Assembly: GCA_934757855.1 (NCBI GenBank)
Contig: CAKVLR010000001.1
Coordinates: 1-64,000, forward strand
Direction: 5' to 3'
DNA length: 64,000 nt
Source of the DNA: an uncultured Clostridia bacterium
GTDB taxonomy: Bacteria > Bacillota > Clostridia > Christensenellales > UBA1242
Each line of letters opens with the position of its first letter. The first letter of the stretch is position 1. Of this stretch, positions 54,089 to 62,428 are shown in pieces. Under the pieces are notes generated by a model. It made no database searches. It saw nothing but the letters and a program-made list of their open reading frames with translations, and was not told where the DNA came from. A program made the position numbers and the translations under genes.

Positions 54089-55465
54089 TTATAAAAAGTC
54101 GGTTGTATTATTGGTTTCGCTATTTAGGTTATTTGAGGTTGCGATTTTTTCAAATTTTGCAATTAATTCTTGCCCGTAAATGCTTGATTTTGCGAGGCGC
54201 ACACTGAGGCTCGTTGAGATAGGATTTGTCATATCGCTAGACAAATACCAGCCCGCAAATGCGTAGCCTTGTACGCAAGGAGTTGCCGAGCAAATGATTG
54301 TATCGCTTACGGTTAAACTTTCGTAATCATCACCAACGAGAGTAACCGTTCCGCCTAATGTAGCCGTTACTGCAACACTACTCACCCCGCCAGCACTAGG
54401 CCTTTTTAGCGAGGTGTAGGCTTGATTGGTCGTGCGGACATAAATTTCAATAAAATCAGTTTTGGCAAAATCAAAAGACAGCCCAAAATCGTTGCTTCCA
54501 GCGGTCACAAAATAAGTCACACTGAGCGCCTTGCTACACGCACCGTAAATTTTCGCCTCATAACTTTCTATTGCATAAAACACTGAATTATCAAAGGAAA
54601 TTTCGCTTATGTACTCACCCGAATTTGGAGTAATCAGTAGTTTCATTACCATACTATTTTCATCGTAATATTGCCTAAAATTTGAGATATATGTATCGCC
54701 GTTCTTCACCATTGCGCGGACAAAATTTGCAGTTAGCGTTATATCCTTAGTCGGCGTAAAAGTATAACTTGCGCTAGTCGAAACAACGGCACCGTTGTTA
54801 TCTGTCCAATTTACAAAAGCGTACCCGCTAGCAGGTGTGGCGGTAATAGTAGTAGTCTTACCTTCCTCTACCGTTCCACCGCCCGAAACAGTACCTTGCG
54901 AAGTGTCCGCAGATGTAGGAGTTACGGTAAAACCAGGTTCAAAATAACAAGTATAATAACACAGCCCATCTTTTTTTGCAGTAGGTATCGTTGCCTCATA
55001 CCATTCATAATAATAATAAGTATCAACTTCATGTGAAACAAAAGTAAAACCACTCTCATCTCTTAATCCAGTAGCTGATGCAAGATACCATTTTACAAAC
55101 CTATATCCTGAGTATGCGTGCGCGACCACATCACCACTTGGCACATTTGAAGATGAAGTCCCCCAACTTTGCGGTTCATACTTTGTACCCCCAATTGTTA
55201 CATAACCATAAGAGGTGTTATTAATCGATAACCCATAGTGAATTGTTGTTAATCCGGGCGCACTAAATGCCTTATTTTGCTGAGTAACAACTATCAATAT
55301 TGTCCCCAAAACACCTGCCAAAATTGCAAAAGAAATAGCTAACCACCACGCAAGCATTTTTCCCTTTGCGCAAGTTATTTTATGGCTATTTAAGGCCCCC
55401 CCCCCCCTGCGGGTTTCGTTCGTTGTTTTGGTACATAAACTCCTCCATTTTTGAAAATTTTTCAT
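54089..55465 (-). CDS. InlB B-repeat surface protein with a G12 tract in its 5' coding region
   Basis: The 458-residue product has a membrane/signal helix at about 37-62 (MLAWWLAISFAILAGVLG). A degenerate repeat and a clear InlB B-like repeat follow at about 175-250 (GTVSGGGTVEEG, ITATPASGYAFVNWTDN). Its C-terminal domain (SAGG, ATLGGT, GYAFAGWY, LAKSSIYGQELIAKF) matches the paralogue at 26-2425. The ATG at 55465 has AAGGAG 8 nt upstream. Codons 20-24 cross a run of 12 G. A second ATG in another frame (55436), with GGAGGAG upstream, also reads into the tract. An internal ATG (MLAWW) after the tract has a weak AAGGG site and could bypass it. Confidence 0.82.
   Translation of the reverse strand: MKNFQKWRSLCTKTTNETRRGGGALNSHKITCAKGKMLAWWLAISFAILAGVLGTILIVVTQQNKAFSAPGLTTIHYGLSINNTSYGYVTIGGTKYEPQSWGTSSSNVPSGDVVAHAYSGYRFVKWYLASATGLRDESGFTFVSHEVDTYYYYEWYEATIPTAKKDGLCYYTCYFEPGFTVTPTSADTSQGTVSGGGTVEEGKTTTITATPASGYAFVNWTDNNGAVVSTSASYTFTPTKDITLTANFVRAMVKNGDTYISNFRQYYDENSMVMKLLITPNSGEYISEISFDNSVFYAIESYEAKIYGACSKALSVTYFVTAGSNDFGLSFDFAKTDFIEIYVRTTNQAYTSLKRPSAGGVSSVAVTATLGGTVTLVGDDYESLTVSDTIICSATPCVQGYAFAGWYLSSDMTNPISTSLSVRLAKSSIYGQELIAKFEKIATSNNLNSETNNTTDFL
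55396..55407. repeat. Homopolymeric C12/G12 tract (possible slippage switch)
   Basis: Twelve consecutive C on the plus strand are 12 G in the coding strand of the surface protein gene. This is an outlier in such AT-rich DNA. Length changes would shift the reading frame. Confidence 0.8.
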
Positions 55466-55749
55466 CGAGTATTCTCCTTAATTATACCTTATTTTGTGTA
55501 ATTTTTCAAATAAAATAAGCCCTAAAATCAAAATTTTTAAGAAAATTTATATTTTAACACCAATATACGCATTATATCAAATCAAAATAAAAAATAATTC
55601 AAAATTAACAAGTGTGAATAGAATATTTAAAACTTTTTCTTAATCAAACAAAAAAAGCGTATCAATCTTTCAAATTTGATACACTTGTTTAGTTGCTCTA
55701 TTACAACTAAAATACTTTATATTCAACAATTACTTTATAAATAATTACT
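55466..55749. other. 284-bp AT-rich spacer between the InlB-like gene and dacF
   Basis: It holds the dacF terminator (55650-55686, minus strand) and AT-rich sequence that may include the promoter of the InlB-like gene. No gene was seen. Confidence 0.6.
55650..55686 (-). terminator. Terminator after dacF
   Basis: On the minus strand GTGTATCAA / TTGATACGC is followed by a run of T. Confidence 0.75.
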
Positions 55750-56910
55750 TTACTTTTTAATAGCCCAGTGGCTCAAAATTTCATTCATATTGTCTTTAAA
55801 TGACCTTGCATCGACATTTTGATTTGTAACAATATCAATTTCCTTCAACACAACTCCGTTGTCCGTGATAACAATTTTCCCCACAGCAGTATTGCCACTG
55901 ATAGGCGCTTTTAAATTATCGAGCATTTCATAATTCACGCTTAAATTACTCTTTTCGCCTTTTTTGTTTAGAGTATAAAAGTCCTCACTTGCAAAAAATT
56001 GCGGTTGAATTTTTGCTTGCGCAATGGCATAATTTATATCCAAAGCAGTTGTGCAATCAATCAGTTTTTCAGAGGTATAGTTTGCAAAGCCCCAGTCAAA
56101 CAGGCTACTGCACGCACCAAAACGGTCTTTGCTACTTTCAGCGCCCAACACTACCGCAATCAAACGCATACTACCGCGTTTTGCGGTCGCACTCATACAG
56201 AATCCAGCCTCATTTGTAGAGCCAGTTTTCCCAGCATCACAACCAGTATAAGTGCGCAAAAGTTTATTTGTGTTTGCCATTTGCGTTACCCTTCCCGAAG
56301 GATGCTCAAAATCTTCCATCCAAATTTTGCTTATATCGAAATAATGTGGGTGCGACAAAACCTCTCTCATAATCAACGCAACATCGTTTGCGCAAGAATA
56401 GGCATTTGCACAAGGTAAACCCGTACAATTTCCGTAATTCGTGTCATTTGCGCCCAGTGCTTTTACTTTTTCGTTCATCATATTTACAAAACCCTGCTCA
56501 CTACCACCGATTGCCTCCGCTATTACAACGCTAGCATCATTAGCAGAACTAATTACAATAGCGTGCAAAAGATTTTCAACAGTGTATTCAGCATTTGCAT
56601 CAATAAACACTTGTGAGCCACCCATAGAAGAAGCATTTGCGCTTGCTGTAAGTTTTTGGTCGAGAGTCAACACTCCTTTGTCCAAAGCCTCAAACGCAAG
56701 CAAAAGCGTAGTTAATTTTGTTACACTTGCAATCGGCAAATGTTGTTTTGAATTGTTTTCGGTCAAAATTTGACCCGTGCCATACTCAATCAAAACCTGT
56801 GATTTTACATTCTCAGCAATTTCCGCTTTTGCTACCCCGAAGCCACTGAAAGCAGGCAAAATAACTACCGCGAGAGCGCAAAATGCCACAAAAAGTCCTT
56901 TTTTCAACAT
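55750..56910 (-). CDS. dacF: D-alanyl-D-alanine carboxypeptidase (DacF/PBP5-type)
   Basis: S11 carboxypeptidases trim the terminal D-Ala of peptidoglycan stem peptides; DacF-type enzymes control spore cortex cross-linking. The 386-residue product has a signal peptide (about 1-29) and the catalytic Ser-x-x-Lys in IASVTKLTTLL near 62. SSANDASVVIAEA near 120 gives Ser-x-Asn, and GKTGSTNEAGFC near 223 gives Lys-Thr-Gly. A C-terminal beta domain follows (about 275-370). AAGGAG precedes the ATG. It lies downstream of spoIIM on the same strand. Confidence 0.94.
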   Translation of the reverse strand: MLKKGLFVAFCALAVVILPAFSGFGVAKAEIAENVKSQVLIEYGTGQILTENNSKQHLPIASVTKLTTLLLAFEALDKGVLTLDQKLTASANASSMGGSQVFIDANAEYTVENLLHAIVISSANDASVVIAEAIGGSEQGFVNMMNEKVKALGANDTNYGNCTGLPCANAYSCANDVALIMREVLSHPHYFDISKIWMEDFEHPSGRVTQMANTNKLLRTYTGCDAGKTGSTNEAGFCMSATAKRGSMRLIAVVLGAESSKDRFGACSSLFDWGFANYTSEKLIDCTTALDINYAIAQAKIQPQFFASEDFYTLNKKGEKSNLSVNYEMLDNLKAPISGNTAVGKIVITDNGVVLKEIDIVTNQNVDARSFKDNMNEILSHWAIKK

Positions 56911-56999
56911 AATTATCTCCTTATATTTTCTGCAAATAGTTTTTGCAAATTAGCGATAATTATGTAATCGCAAATCGATTTTTTACAAATTCATAAACA

Positions 57000-57641
57000 T
57001 TAATCACCTATAATTATAGCAGAAGTCAGCCACGGCAATAGTAGGGCTTCAATTAAAATTGCTACAAAGCAAATACTGCAAATGCAACAAATCGCGCTCT
57101 TATGATTGCAGAAAAAATCACGACTAATTACGCAACCGCCGTAAACTTTTGTGCCAAAATTGTACGACATACACACTGCACTCCAACTGACTAACATTAA
57201 TAGTACAATCAAATGACACGGAATGACAATAAACACGACATTTAAAATTCCGCCTACATTAAATAAAACAATCAGTAGTGAAGTTGTTGCCCCGACTACA
57301 AAACCGCGATAAATCAAAAATATACCGTTTAGCACGCATAAAAAAGGCTTGCAATTTGCTAAAAAAATTAGCCCAAGCATAGCCAACACGCTAAAAATTC
57401 TCGAAAAGAATACCCCGAAAATTGAAACATTCCCTTCGATATAATTTAGAAAAATAGAATCAGGTATTTTAGAAACAGTTGCATCTGGCGCAATCGTAAA
57501 TCCAGTTATCATACCTATTACAATTCCTAAAATAGAAAAAACAGCAAGGCAGATATACCACCATTTTAAATCACAAAAATGCTCTGCAATCTCTATTTTT
57601 GCCGTTGAGAAATTTCTATAAAAATCAAACTTTTTTGGCAT
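57000..57641 (-). CDS. spoIIM: Stage II sporulation protein M
   Basis: SpoIIM is the membrane scaffold of the SpoIIDMP peptidoglycan-degrading machine that drives forespore engulfment. The 213-residue product has five hydrophobic helices and the family pattern YICLAVFSILGIVIGMITGF, FFSRIFSVLAMLGLIFLANC and a central GFVVGATTS. I prefer the ATG at 57641, giving a length close to Bacillus SpoIIM. A TTG at 57695, six nt after the spo0A-like stop, would add 18 residues, and neither has an ideal ribosome site. Confidence 0.85.
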   Translation of the reverse strand: MPKKFDFYRNFSTAKIEIAEHFCDLKWWYICLAVFSILGIVIGMITGFTIAPDATVSKIPDSIFLNYIEGNVSIFGVFFSRIFSVLAMLGLIFLANCKPFLCVLNGIFLIYRGFVVGATTSLLIVLFNVGGILNVVFIVIPCHLIVLLMLVSWSAVCMSYNFGTKVYGGCVISRDFFCNHKSAICCICSICFVAILIEALLLPWLTSAIIIGD

Positions 57642-57700
57642 ACTTAAATGTATGATTTTCCTCAAAAACTTATGCCAAACCTTGATTTTTTGCAATATAT

Positions 57701-58477
57701 TTAATTACTACCAGTAAAAAATTTTTTGAGTTTTTGGTCACGATTTATATTGAAAAGTTTATTAGCCACATAATAAACAAATTCTTTGATAGTCGGACAA
57801 TTTGAAAAATCGCTAAAATTTACCACCGTATTTAATGAAGTCATACCAAAGTGCGTAAACTTAGTCCACGCAGAATTAATGGCAACCTTCATACATCTAG
57901 CCACACTTGCAGAAGATGTAGCGTTATTTATCGCCACACGCTCATACATTGACTTGCACAAAGTATTAGGTCTACAATTATCAAACATAACTTCATTAAT
58001 ACATTCTGCAATAAAGTTTGCACCATTTGCACCCATATTGAATCCCATTTCAGTTAGGCAATTAAGAATCTGCTCTTTATGATTGCTATTGTTTGCACCC
58101 AAAAAGTCCATTCTTTGCCTATTTTCAAGCAGTAACTTGCTGAAATTTATAAAAAATTCGTTAAAATCTCTGTTATTCACAAAATAATAGTTATTAGGCA
58201 ATCTATTTGGTAGCGTTTCATTATTTTTACACAAAATTACTACCAAAGGTACTGCAAAAGATGCTCCCTCTCCAAAGATTTTTAAAAAATCTATACCTTT
58301 ATAAAAACTCTCAAAAGGTATTACCAACAAATCGAGCCTTTTCCCTAAAACCTTGTTTAAAAGTCGCAAAAAGCAAGTTTCATATTCTATATTGATATTA
58401 TTTTTTAAAAAATCAATTCTATGCTCTGCGCTTTCTTCTTCATTCTTTACTAAAAAAATTCCATTATAATGGTCCAT
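57701..58477 (-). CDS. spo0A: Spo0A-like sporulation regulator with degenerate receiver domain
   Basis: Spo0A is the master response regulator of sporulation. The C-terminal 100 residues of this 258-residue protein align along their length with the Spo0A effector domain (KSMYERVAINNATSS, VAINSAW, TIKEFVYYVANKL). The gene lies between spoIVB and spoIIM as expected. The receiver fold is recognisable but its active site is not: the acidic pair is Lys11-Asn12, the phospho-Asp position is Pro54 (LDLLVIPF), the switch Ser/Thr is Cys83, and the conserved Lys is Asn101. In the recognition helix SRVER becomes ASVAR. The ATG at 58477 was chosen because an upstream ATG (58510) overlaps the -10 element. 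Confidence 0.82.
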   Translation of the reverse strand: MDHYNGIFLVKNEEESAEHRIDFLKNNINIEYETCFLRLLNKVLGKRLDLLVIPFESFYKGIDFLKIFGEGASFAVPLVVILCKNNETLPNRLPNNYYFVNNRDFNEFFINFSKLLLENRQRMDFLGANNSNHKEQILNCLTEMGFNMGANGANFIAECINEVMFDNCRPNTLCKSMYERVAINNATSSASVARCMKVAINSAWTKFTHFGMTSLNTVVNFSDFSNCPTIKEFVYYVANKLFNINRDQKLKKFFTGSN

Positions 58478-58508
58478 TGATGTACTCACTTTTTCTATTG
58501 TTGTTACC

Positions 58509-58514
58509 ATTATA
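58509..58514 (-). promoter_or_regulatory. -10 element of the spo0A-like gene
   Basis: TATAAT on the minus strand has a weak TTTACT -35 at 17 bp. It predicts transcription from about 58502, inside the longest reading frame, which excludes the ATG at 58510 as start. Confidence 0.55.
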
Positions 58515-58610
58515 TCAAATTTTTTTGTAAAAGTAAAACGATTTTTGTATATTTTTGAATATTTTTTTAAATAATTTACAAAAATAACACAAATACAGCA
58601 CGCCTCAGCG

Positions 58611-58639
58611 TGTCATTGCAAGCGAAGTGTGGCAATCTT
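58611..58639 (+). repeat. Dispersed short palindromic repeat, copy 5
   Basis: TGTCATTGCAAGCGAAGTGT followed by GGCAATCTT matches the family at the start of the window. It lies between the spo0A-like gene and spoIVB, preceded by a small inverted repeat (CACGCctcaGCGTG). Confidence 0.7.
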
Positions 58640-58679
58640 ATAATAAATAAAGTTAAAAATCTCTTTTATTGTGGAAATA

Positions 58680-59843
58680 CTATTGTTGAATCATATTATC
58701 TATGTAAATTCCAAATCCTTTTGTCGCATCATTTACAAAAACATGAGTAACCGCACCTATCAATTTTCCATCTTGCACAATAGGGCTACCGCTCATTCCT
58801 TGTACAATTCCACCAGTAGTTTCAATAAGCCTATTGTCTGTAACTTTAAAAATCAAATTTTTAGGACTTTGCGCTGACTGAAAATTTGTCTTGATAATTT
58901 CAATATCATATGCGCGTATAGTTTTTCCGTCCAAACTACTATAAATTTGCGCCTTGCCCGGGTGCGCTGTTAGCCTACCTCCAACTTCAATCAGTTGCTT
59001 ATCTTGAAACATTTTGTTTTCCAAATTTAAGTTGCCATACATACCATAAGCACAGTTTTTGTCAACTGTCCCCATTTCTTGATTACTTCGCACAAAAACA
59101 CCTTTCAATTCCCCAGGGTTGCCACGAATTGCCCTTTTGACACCAAGCACACAACATTTATGTACTTTCCCCTCTCCAACATCTAATATTGTATTTGTGC
59201 TAGGCTCCAAAATAGGGTGACCGAGCGCTCCAAATCTACCTGTCTTTGGGTCAATAAAAGTCAGCGTACCAATTCCACTCATACTTTCCTTTGCCCAAAT
59301 TCCTAATTTATACTTTTTGGTATATGTATCATAAGCGGGCTTCAATTTGGTTTCAATATTATTCCCTTTGCGCACTATTTTTGCCGTAACTTCAAAATTG
59401 TTTTCTTCATTTTTATTTAAAATTTCGGTAATTTTGTTTACGCTATCAATCTCTGCCCCATTGATACTCTTGATTATGTCACCAGCCATAATATTGTCAT
59501 CTGCATTTTCCCCTTTGGCAATCACAAGCACGCCCTCCCCGTTATAAGAAAATCCAAGAGTGTCACCACCAAGGTAAACTTTATCACCAACATTTATAGC
59601 ATTTACCGAATGAATTTTCACCGTATCAAACAATAAAAAATCAACAGTGTCACTTTTTTCATTATATCTTGTTGTTACCAAACTACCAAAGTTGCTTTTT
59701 GCTTCATTATGCAAAGTGTTGTTATTTACTATTACTTCATCAGGAACATTAAATATTTCGTCAAAAGGCACTAGCCAACAAACTAGCGCCGAAATTAAAC
59801 AAATAAAAATTGTAGTATAAAAACATATTTTTCCTAATTTCAT
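58680..59843 (-). CDS. spoIVB: SpoIVB serine peptidase
   Basis: SpoIVB is a secreted S55 serine protease made in the forespore that signals activation of sigma-K in the mother cell. The 387-residue product has an N-terminal membrane segment (about 5-25) and a PDZ domain (about 95-165, with AGDIIKSINGAEI). The peptidase domain has FGALGHPILEP (His209) and QGMSGSPIVQDGKLIGAVTHVFVND (catalytic Ser at 351-353). I chose the ATG at 59843 because TAGGAG lies 8 nt upstream. It lies between recN and the spo0A-like gene, the standard order. Confidence 0.95.
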   Translation of the reverse strand: MKLGKICFYTTIFICLISALVCWLVPFDEIFNVPDEVIVNNNTLHNEAKSNFGSLVTTRYNEKSDTVDFLLFDTVKIHSVNAINVGDKVYLGGDTLGFSYNGEGVLVIAKGENADDNIMAGDIIKSINGAEIDSVNKITEILNKNEENNFEVTAKIVRKGNNIETKLKPAYDTYTKKYKLGIWAKESMSGIGTLTFIDPKTGRFGALGHPILEPSTNTILDVGEGKVHKCCVLGVKRAIRGNPGELKGVFVRSNQEMGTVDKNCAYGMYGNLNLENKMFQDKQLIEVGGRLTAHPGKAQIYSSLDGKTIRAYDIEIIKTNFQSAQSPKNLIFKVTDNRLIETTGGIVQGMSGSPIVQDGKLIGAVTHVFVNDATKGFGIYIDNMIQQ

Positions 59844-59914
59844 AGTAAACACTCCTACGCAATAGTGTTTGAAGAAGAATAGATTTTATACTTTTGTAGG
59901 ATAGGTAAATTTTG

Positions 59915-61603
59915 TTATTTTATGGAAGATATAAAAGTTTGCGCTTGCGTTTTCAACTCGCTTGCGTGTTGTAGTCCAACCTTCGACTGGCTATCACCAC
60001 CCGCAAGCCGAGCAATCTCTGCTAACTGCCCGTTTTTGTCCAAAACAGTCAAGCCACTGAAAGTTGAGCCATTTTCTACTCTTTTTGCAATCAAAAAGTG
60101 CGTGTCCGCAAAACTAGCGATTGTCGCCAAGTGAGTAATAGTCAAAATTTGAGAAGTTTTCGCTAACCTTGCCATTTTTTGGCCGACTTCAACACTCACC
60201 ACCCCACTGATACCGCTGTCAATTTCATCAAAAATCATTGTGTCAATCGCTTGCAAATTGCCCATAACAACTTTAAATGCAAGCATAAAACGCGACATTT
60301 CGCCACCAGAAATTACCTTTACCAAAGGTTTTAGCGGTTCGCCTAAGTTTGCTGAAAACATAAATTCAATATCATCTGCGCCGTTAGTTTGTGGTGTTTT
60401 AGGTGTAAATTGTGCCTCAAAACTACAATTTTTCATTCCTAATTGCTTTAATTCGTTTAAGACCTTTTGTGAAAGTTCACAAAAACCCTCTTTCCTTAAA
60501 TTTGTAAGCGCTTCACACAAATTCAATATATTTTGATTTATTACATTCAACTCATTTTGGTACTGTTCCAACAATTCAGTTGTGTCATCTAGTTCAAAAA
60601 GTCTATTTTTACTCTGTTCCAAAAAAGCAAGCATATCTTCGATAGTAGCACCGTATTTGCGTTTGAAACTTTTAATCAAATCTAGTCTTTCATCAATTTT
60701 TTGAAATTCAAATTCATTAAAATCAAACTCAGTCAATTTTTCTTCCAAACAATCAGCAATATCGCGCACTTCGATTTCGACAGAATCTAATCTATCGGCA
60801 ATTTCTCCAAATTCACTGTCAATAGATGAAATACCACTAAGAATTTTCTTTGAAGTATAGCAGTTTTCCACTACACTATTTGTAGTAGCCTCAGTTAACG
60901 CCTCGCGACAAATTTTCACCGCATCGCATACTTTTTGGAAATTGTCCATTTTCTTCTTTTTGTCAATTAGTTGCTCTTCTTCGCCAATTTTTAAATCAGC
61001 CTTTTCCAACTCATCAACTTGAAATGATAATATATCTTTCTCCCGCTCGCGCGACAGTTCATCACCGCCAAGTCTTGAAATTTTTTCTTCTACTGCTCGT
61101 TTTTGCGATAAAAGTTCACCCAGGCTTTGCTTTGCCTTAATTACACTTTCGCCTAAATAACTATCTATGTAATCAATATGCTTATCTTTATTTAAAAGAG
61201 TCTGGTGTTCGTGCTGTCCGTATATATCTATCAAATTTGTAGTCACTTTTTTTAGCATTGCTAGCGTAACGGAATTGCCATTCATACGAATTTCATTTTT
61301 CCCGTCTTGCGAAATTTTGCGAGTGATTATCAAAATATCGTCATCATCAAAGCCAAATTCCACAAGCGCCTGATGCGCTAACTTGTTATTTTCTATATCA
61401 AAGACCGCCTCAATTTTGGCAAACTCGCAACCAAATCGAATATTTGATTTATCAGCCCTTCCACCCAAAACAAAATTTATGGCTGATATGAATACAGACT
61501 TGCCCGCGCCAGTTTCACCAGTAATCACATTTAGCCCTTTGACAAAATCTACTTGCATTTCCTGAATTAACGCGTAATCTTTAATTGAGATACTTTTTAT
61601 CAT
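59915..61603 (-). CDS. recN: DNA repair protein RecN
   Basis: RecN is an SMC-like ATPase acting early in double-strand break repair. The 562-residue product begins MIKSISIKDYALIQ and has Walker A TGETGAGKSVFISA near 30. A central coiled coil (about 150-370) follows, with the ABC signature VISGGEMSRFMLAFKVV near 440 and Walker B TMIFDEIDSGISG near 466. ITHLATIASFADTHFLI lies near 500. A LexA-like box lies in its promoter, as in other Bacillota. The ATG at 61603 fits the family N-terminus. Confidence 0.95.
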   Translation of the reverse strand: MIKSISIKDYALIQEMQVDFVKGLNVITGETGAGKSVFISAINFVLGGRADKSNIRFGCEFAKIEAVFDIENNKLAHQALVEFGFDDDDILIITRKISQDGKNEIRMNGNSVTLAMLKKVTTNLIDIYGQHEHQTLLNKDKHIDYIDSYLGESVIKAKQSLGELLSQKRAVEEKISRLGGDELSREREKDILSFQVDELEKADLKIGEEEQLIDKKKKMDNFQKVCDAVKICREALTEATTNSVVENCYTSKKILSGISSIDSEFGEIADRLDSVEIEVRDIADCLEEKLTEFDFNEFEFQKIDERLDLIKSFKRKYGATIEDMLAFLEQSKNRLFELDDTTELLEQYQNELNVINQNILNLCEALTNLRKEGFCELSQKVLNELKQLGMKNCSFEAQFTPKTPQTNGADDIEFMFSANLGEPLKPLVKVISGGEMSRFMLAFKVVMGNLQAIDTMIFDEIDSGISGVVSVEVGQKMARLAKTSQILTITHLATIASFADTHFLIAKRVENGSTFSGLTVLDKNGQLAEIARLAGGDSQSKVGLQHASELKTQAQTFISSIK

Positions 61604-61613
61604 AAACAACCCC

Positions 61614-61638
61614 GCACAAATGTTCTATCTATATTATA
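61614..61638 (-). promoter_or_regulatory. recN promoter region with LexA-like box
   Basis: On the minus strand TATAAT (61633-61638) is followed by GAACATTTGTGC (61614-61625), one base from the GAAC-N4-GTTC consensus. LexA control is inferred. Confidence 0.6.
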
Positions 61639-61696
61639 GAACAAACGAACAGAAAAAGCAAACATTTTTAACAAAAAAAGTAAAAAATTTTAAAAA

Positions 61697-61726
61697 TAAA
61701 AAAGTCCTTTTGACCAAGACTTTTTA
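61697..61726 (-). terminator. Terminator after argR
   Basis: On the minus strand AAAAAGTC / GACTTTTTT forms a hairpin with a T-rich tail, about 85 nt past the argR stop. Confidence 0.65.
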
Positions 61727-61809
61727 TTCAATCCAATTCCTATATATTGTATATACAAAATTTGATAACACAAATAGCATAGCATATTGAGTGAAAATAT
61801 TTCAACCAA

Positions 61810-62265
61810 CTAAGCGTTGAGCATATTTTCTAGGCGTTGCTTAATTTGCATTGCGCTATTTTCACTTTCAGCGATTACAAGTACAGTGTCCTCACCTGTT
61901 ACAATACCCAAAACGGCTGTAATAGATAACCTATCAATTACAGTTGCAACGGCATCGGTTGTACCTCGAACAGTTTTTACAATTACTTGATTAGCAACTG
62001 TTACAACAGAAAGTACAACACTCTTGTAAATTTCATTTGCCTTTGTTGTGAAAGTACGGTCATCATTATCTACAAAAGCATACTTGTACTTTTTCTTTTC
62101 TCCCGCTACTTTAAATAAGCATAATTCCTTGATATCTCTGCTTATAGTTGCTTGTGTAATGCTAAAACCAGCATCTTTGAGTGCCTCTACCAACTCATCT
62201 TGCGTTTCGATTTCTTGCTTGTTAATAATCTCAATAATCTTTGATTGACGAACGCTTCTTGCCAT
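61810..62265 (-). CDS. argR: Arginine repressor ArgR
   Basis: ArgR binds arginine and controls arginine biosynthesis and catabolism. The 151-residue product has the winged-helix N-terminus (RQSKIIEIINKQEIETQDELVEAL, then QATISRDIKELCLFKV near 38-53). The C-terminal hexamerisation and arginine-binding domain has VIVKTVRGTTDAVATVIDR near 95 and VTGEDTVLVIAES near 122. Several ARG-box-like sites lie upstream, one on its -35, so it is probably autoregulated. Position before recN is conserved. Confidence 0.95.
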   Translation of the reverse strand: MARSVRQSKIIEIINKQEIETQDELVEALKDAGFSITQATISRDIKELCLFKVAGEKKKYKYAFVDNDDRTFTTKANEIYKSVVLSVVTVANQVIVKTVRGTTDAVATVIDRLSITAVLGIVTGEDTVLVIAESENSAMQIKQRLENMLNA

Positions 62266-62306
62266 AATAAATTTCCCTTTTGTATTTTTATTTTTTATTC
62301 TTTTCT

Positions 62307-62404
62307 ATTATACAACAAAAGTTATAATTATGCAAGACTATTTTGCATATTTATTCGTTTTTAAAATTTATAATTATGCAAAACATTAATTTATAATTAT
62401 ACAA
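62307..62404 (-). promoter_or_regulatory. argR promoter with ARG-box-like sites
   Basis: On the minus strand TTGCAT (62330-62335), 17 bp, TATAAT (62307-62312). TTATAATTATGCAA occurs at 62322-62335 (covering the -35) and 62368-62381, with TTATAATTATACAA at 62391-62404. TTTGCATATTTATTC from 62342 fits the ARG-box consensus TNTGNATWWWWATNCA except for the final base. Confidence 0.6.
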
Positions 62405-62428
62405 ATGGCTAAAATAAAGGCTTTTGGG

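Noticed and set aside
58478..58510. Longer start of the spo0A-like gene (ATG at 58510)
   Set aside because: The ATG overlaps the TATAAT -10 element, so it should not be in the mRNA from that promoter.
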